Assembly (NCBI GenBank): GCA_022181065.1
Contig: BQMY01000083.1
Location: 27,864 to 91,863 of the forward strand
DNA from: Melioribacteraceae bacterium
Lineage (GTDB): Bacteria > Bacteroidota > Ignavibacteria > Ignavibacteriales > Melioribacteraceae
Length of the DNA: 64,000 bases
Reading direction: 5' to 3'
Shown here: positions 62,526 through 64,000 of the stretch, piece after piece
Position numbering within the stretch: the stretch's first letter is position 1
Layout: every line of letters begins with the position of its first letter
Program-made: the position numbers and the translations under genes
Notes under the pieces: model-generated
Database searches by the model: none
Told to the model about the DNA's origin: nothing
What the model saw: the letters and a program-made list of their open reading frames with translations, nothing else

Positions 62526-63488
62526 TTAATTAACGTTTATACCTAAAGATATCCTGTGAACCGAACTTAAATGTTCACCAAAATCACTGAAAGCGTAATC
62601 AATTTTGTAGCCGTGGAACAAAACACCACCGCCAAAACTCAATCCCTCCTGGTCACCATTAAACCTGTAACCACCACGGAGATAAAGCATTTCATCAAAG
62701 CCATACTCCATACCAATAATATGCTGCTGGTCGTAGTCGCGAGGCTGCTCCATAGCGTAAGTCACAAGCAATGAATGGGCACCGAGGTTCATCAGCAATG
62801 GGTCATATCTGCTGAATAACATCGTTGACAAACCAAGGGTAAGGGTTTGCGGCAAAGGATAACTACGGTCTATAAACTCAACTTCAGGACCAAAATTTCT
62901 TATTGTCGCGCCAAGTATGATTGATTTGAAACCGGTATTATATATCAAACCGCCATCGAAAGCTATCACACCGGCCGATTCATACACAAGGTCTTCCCGC
63001 GCGTATTTAACGTTTATACCGAAAGTGAACCTGTCATTGAGATCACGGGCAAAGGAAATACCCGCTACCATTGATGAAGGGGAAAATGTTCTACCGGTAA
63101 GTCCCGGATTATATTTTCCGTTAACAAAACCGAGCGCGGAAACCTGTGTTTCCTGTATCTCGCCAATGTCGTTAAACATGGCGAAGGCAGCGAAAGTACC
63201 AACTCCTTCCACGGTATAAGCACCTGAAAAAGAGTAGTGCCCGATATCCATGATCCATTCGGTATAACCGGCAGAAACGCCAAAATGTTTTATTTGGGTC
63301 AAGCCCGCGGGATTCCAGAACACCGCGTCGGAAGTATTTGCTACTGTTGTGTAGGCTCCCGCCAGCGCGTATGCTCTTGCGGTTGTCATAACTTTAAGGA
63401 ACTGAAATGAAGTAGTGCCAACCTTTTCAAACCCGAAAACGACGCTTGAAGTTAAAAGCAGTATTATTATAAATTTTTTAATTCGCAT
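62526..63488 (-). CDS. PorV/PorQ-family outer-membrane protein
   Basis: 320 residues, signal 1-19, with the family opening TTARAYALAGAYTTVANTSDAVFWNPAGLTQI and barrel strands to HRISLGINVN. PorV and PorQ proteins assist T9SS export and attachment; others of the family are plain barrels. It lies between two T9SS cargo genes and the FadL-like gene, consistent with export or display of the lyases of this locus. Confidence 0.75.
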   Translation of the reverse strand: MRIKKFIIILLLTSSVVFGFEKVGTTSFQFLKVMTTARAYALAGAYTTVANTSDAVFWNPAGLTQIKHFGVSAGYTEWIMDIGHYSFSGAYTVEGVGTFAAFAMFNDIGEIQETQVSALGFVNGKYNPGLTGRTFSPSSMVAGISFARDLNDRFTFGINVKYAREDLVYESAGVIAFDGGLIYNTGFKSIILGATIRNFGPEVEFIDRSYPLPQTLTLGLSTMLFSRYDPLLMNLGAHSLLVTYAMEQPRDYDQQHIIGMEYGFDEMLYLRGGYRFNGDQEGLSFGGGVLFHGYKIDYAFSDFGEHLSSVHRISLGINVN

Positions 63489-63508
63489 TATTTTACCTAT
63501 TCACTTCT

Positions 63509-64000
63509 TTATTTAATTACTACGAATTTACCTTTACTTACTTCTCCCTCGGGAGTTGTTACTACGTAGAAATAGATACCTGAAGCTATCTCCTGACCAT
63601 TTTTGGTAGTCTGGAACCAGGCTGTGGTATAGACCGGTACATTATGTTCAATCGTCTCAATTAACTGTCCGGCATAACTGAAAATCCTGATAGTACATTC
63701 CTTTGGTAGCCCGTAAAATCCAAGTTGGTCATCAACTTCTCCACCACCGGCAAATCCGGATTTTGATATAAACGGGTTGGGGACTACATAGATATCACCC
63801 AGCTGCTCAACAGCACCAACATTTTTACCAAATTTTTCAATATTGGTTTTTCCACTTTCATTTCCATTGGCATCTATTGAGGTAACGGCATAAAAGCGCG
63901 ATTCACCAATTTTGTAGTTTGGATCATCGTCGATATACTCATAAATGTCATCCGCATTATCAGTACCCGCATTCACATCGGCAACAACTTCAACCGGTCC
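63509..64000 (-). CDS. C-terminal part of a T9SS cargo protein (5' end outside window)
   Basis: The frame is open to the right edge (the codons before the first GTG encode GPVEVVAD), so this is the end of a longer gene. The visible part ends in a type-A-like sorting domain: YVVPNPFISKSGF, TIRIFSYAGQLIETI, SGIYFYVVTTPEGEVSKGKFVVIK. An FN3-like stretch (YKIGESRFYAVTSIDANGNES) precedes it. The function of the missing N-terminus is unknown. Confidence 0.75.
   Translation of the reverse strand, partial: GPVEVVADVNAGTDNADDIYEYIDDDPNYKIGESRFYAVTSIDANGNESGKTNIEKFGKNVGAVEQLGDIYVVPNPFISKSGFAGGGEVDDQLGFYGLPKECTIRIFSYAGQLIETIEHNVPVYTTAWFQTTKNGQEIASGIYFYVVTTPEGEVSKGKFVVIK

Noticed and set aside
1..64000. 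tRNA, rRNA, integrase, transposase, sulfatase and SusD genes
   Set aside because: None recognised by eye on either strand; small RNAs cannot be excluded without a covariance search.

Overview
The window looks like a chromosomal segment of an AT-rich marine heterotroph of the Bacteroidota/Ignavibacteriota/Calditrichota (FCB) group. Eight predicted proteins end in a type IX secretion (T9SS) type-A sorting domain. Seven of these carry a YPNPFN-type motif, which is typical of Ignavibacteriota, Calditrichota and relatives; the one at the right edge has only a shorter PNPF. Lipoprotein and Sec signals are abundant, and the one good promoter matches the Bacteroidota TTG/TAnnTTTG pattern. No SusC/SusD pair is present although most of the window is polysaccharide catabolism. 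All genes from 2159 to the right edge are on the minus strand, so the loci read right to left.

Layout. (1) 1-2.1 kb: a plus-strand ricin-lectin/helical protein cut by the window edge, followed by a decayed paralogue. (2) 2.2-6.4 kb: a methyltransferase plus stand-alone E2-type acyltransferase pair, a lamin-tail T9SS protein and a secreted ChbG/YdjC-like deacetylase. (3) 6.5-27.8 kb: a beta-1,3(1,6)-glucan (laminarin-type) locus. It holds a glycosidase fused to a predicted outer-membrane beta-barrel, a multi-module glycan-binding lipoprotein, a ROK regulator, two GH16, two GH17 and one GH30 enzymes, a GPH-family symporter, an orphan sugar-binding lipoprotein, a universal stress protein, a T9SS glycan-binding protein and a cytoplasmic GH149/GH161-like beta-1,3-glucan phosphorylase. 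(4) 27.8-28.3 kb: the control region of that locus, with a promoter overlapped by a palindrome. (5) 28.3-64 kb: a polyuronate (alginate and probably glucuronan-like) locus. It holds PL6, PL17, other heparinase II/III and two PL5/PL38-like lyases, a GH88-GH2 fusion, beta-helix proteins, an acetylesterase, and the complete cytoplasmic route KdgF, DEH-reductase-like SDR, KdgK and KDPG aldolase, with a hexuronate-type MFS importer and a GntR regulator. FadL-like and PorV/PorQ-like outer-membrane proteins and T9SS surface proteins lie at its upstream end.

Inferred working model. Laminarin is bound by surface modules, cut by surface GH16/GH17/fusion glycosidase, debranched by GH30, carried inward through the barrel and the GPH symporter, and phosphorolysed to glucose-1-phosphate. 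Alginate-like polymers are depolymerised by PL6/PL38-like enzymes, finished by PL17 to unsaturated monouronate, imported by the MFS, linearised by KdgF, reduced by the SDR, phosphorylated by KdgK and cleaved by the aldolase to pyruvate and glyceraldehyde-3-phosphate. The two loci side by side suggest a specialist on brown-algal or diatom-derived glycans that imports through MFS carriers and FadL/PorV/barrel proteins instead of SusCD. All functions are inferred from sequence motifs; no search was run.
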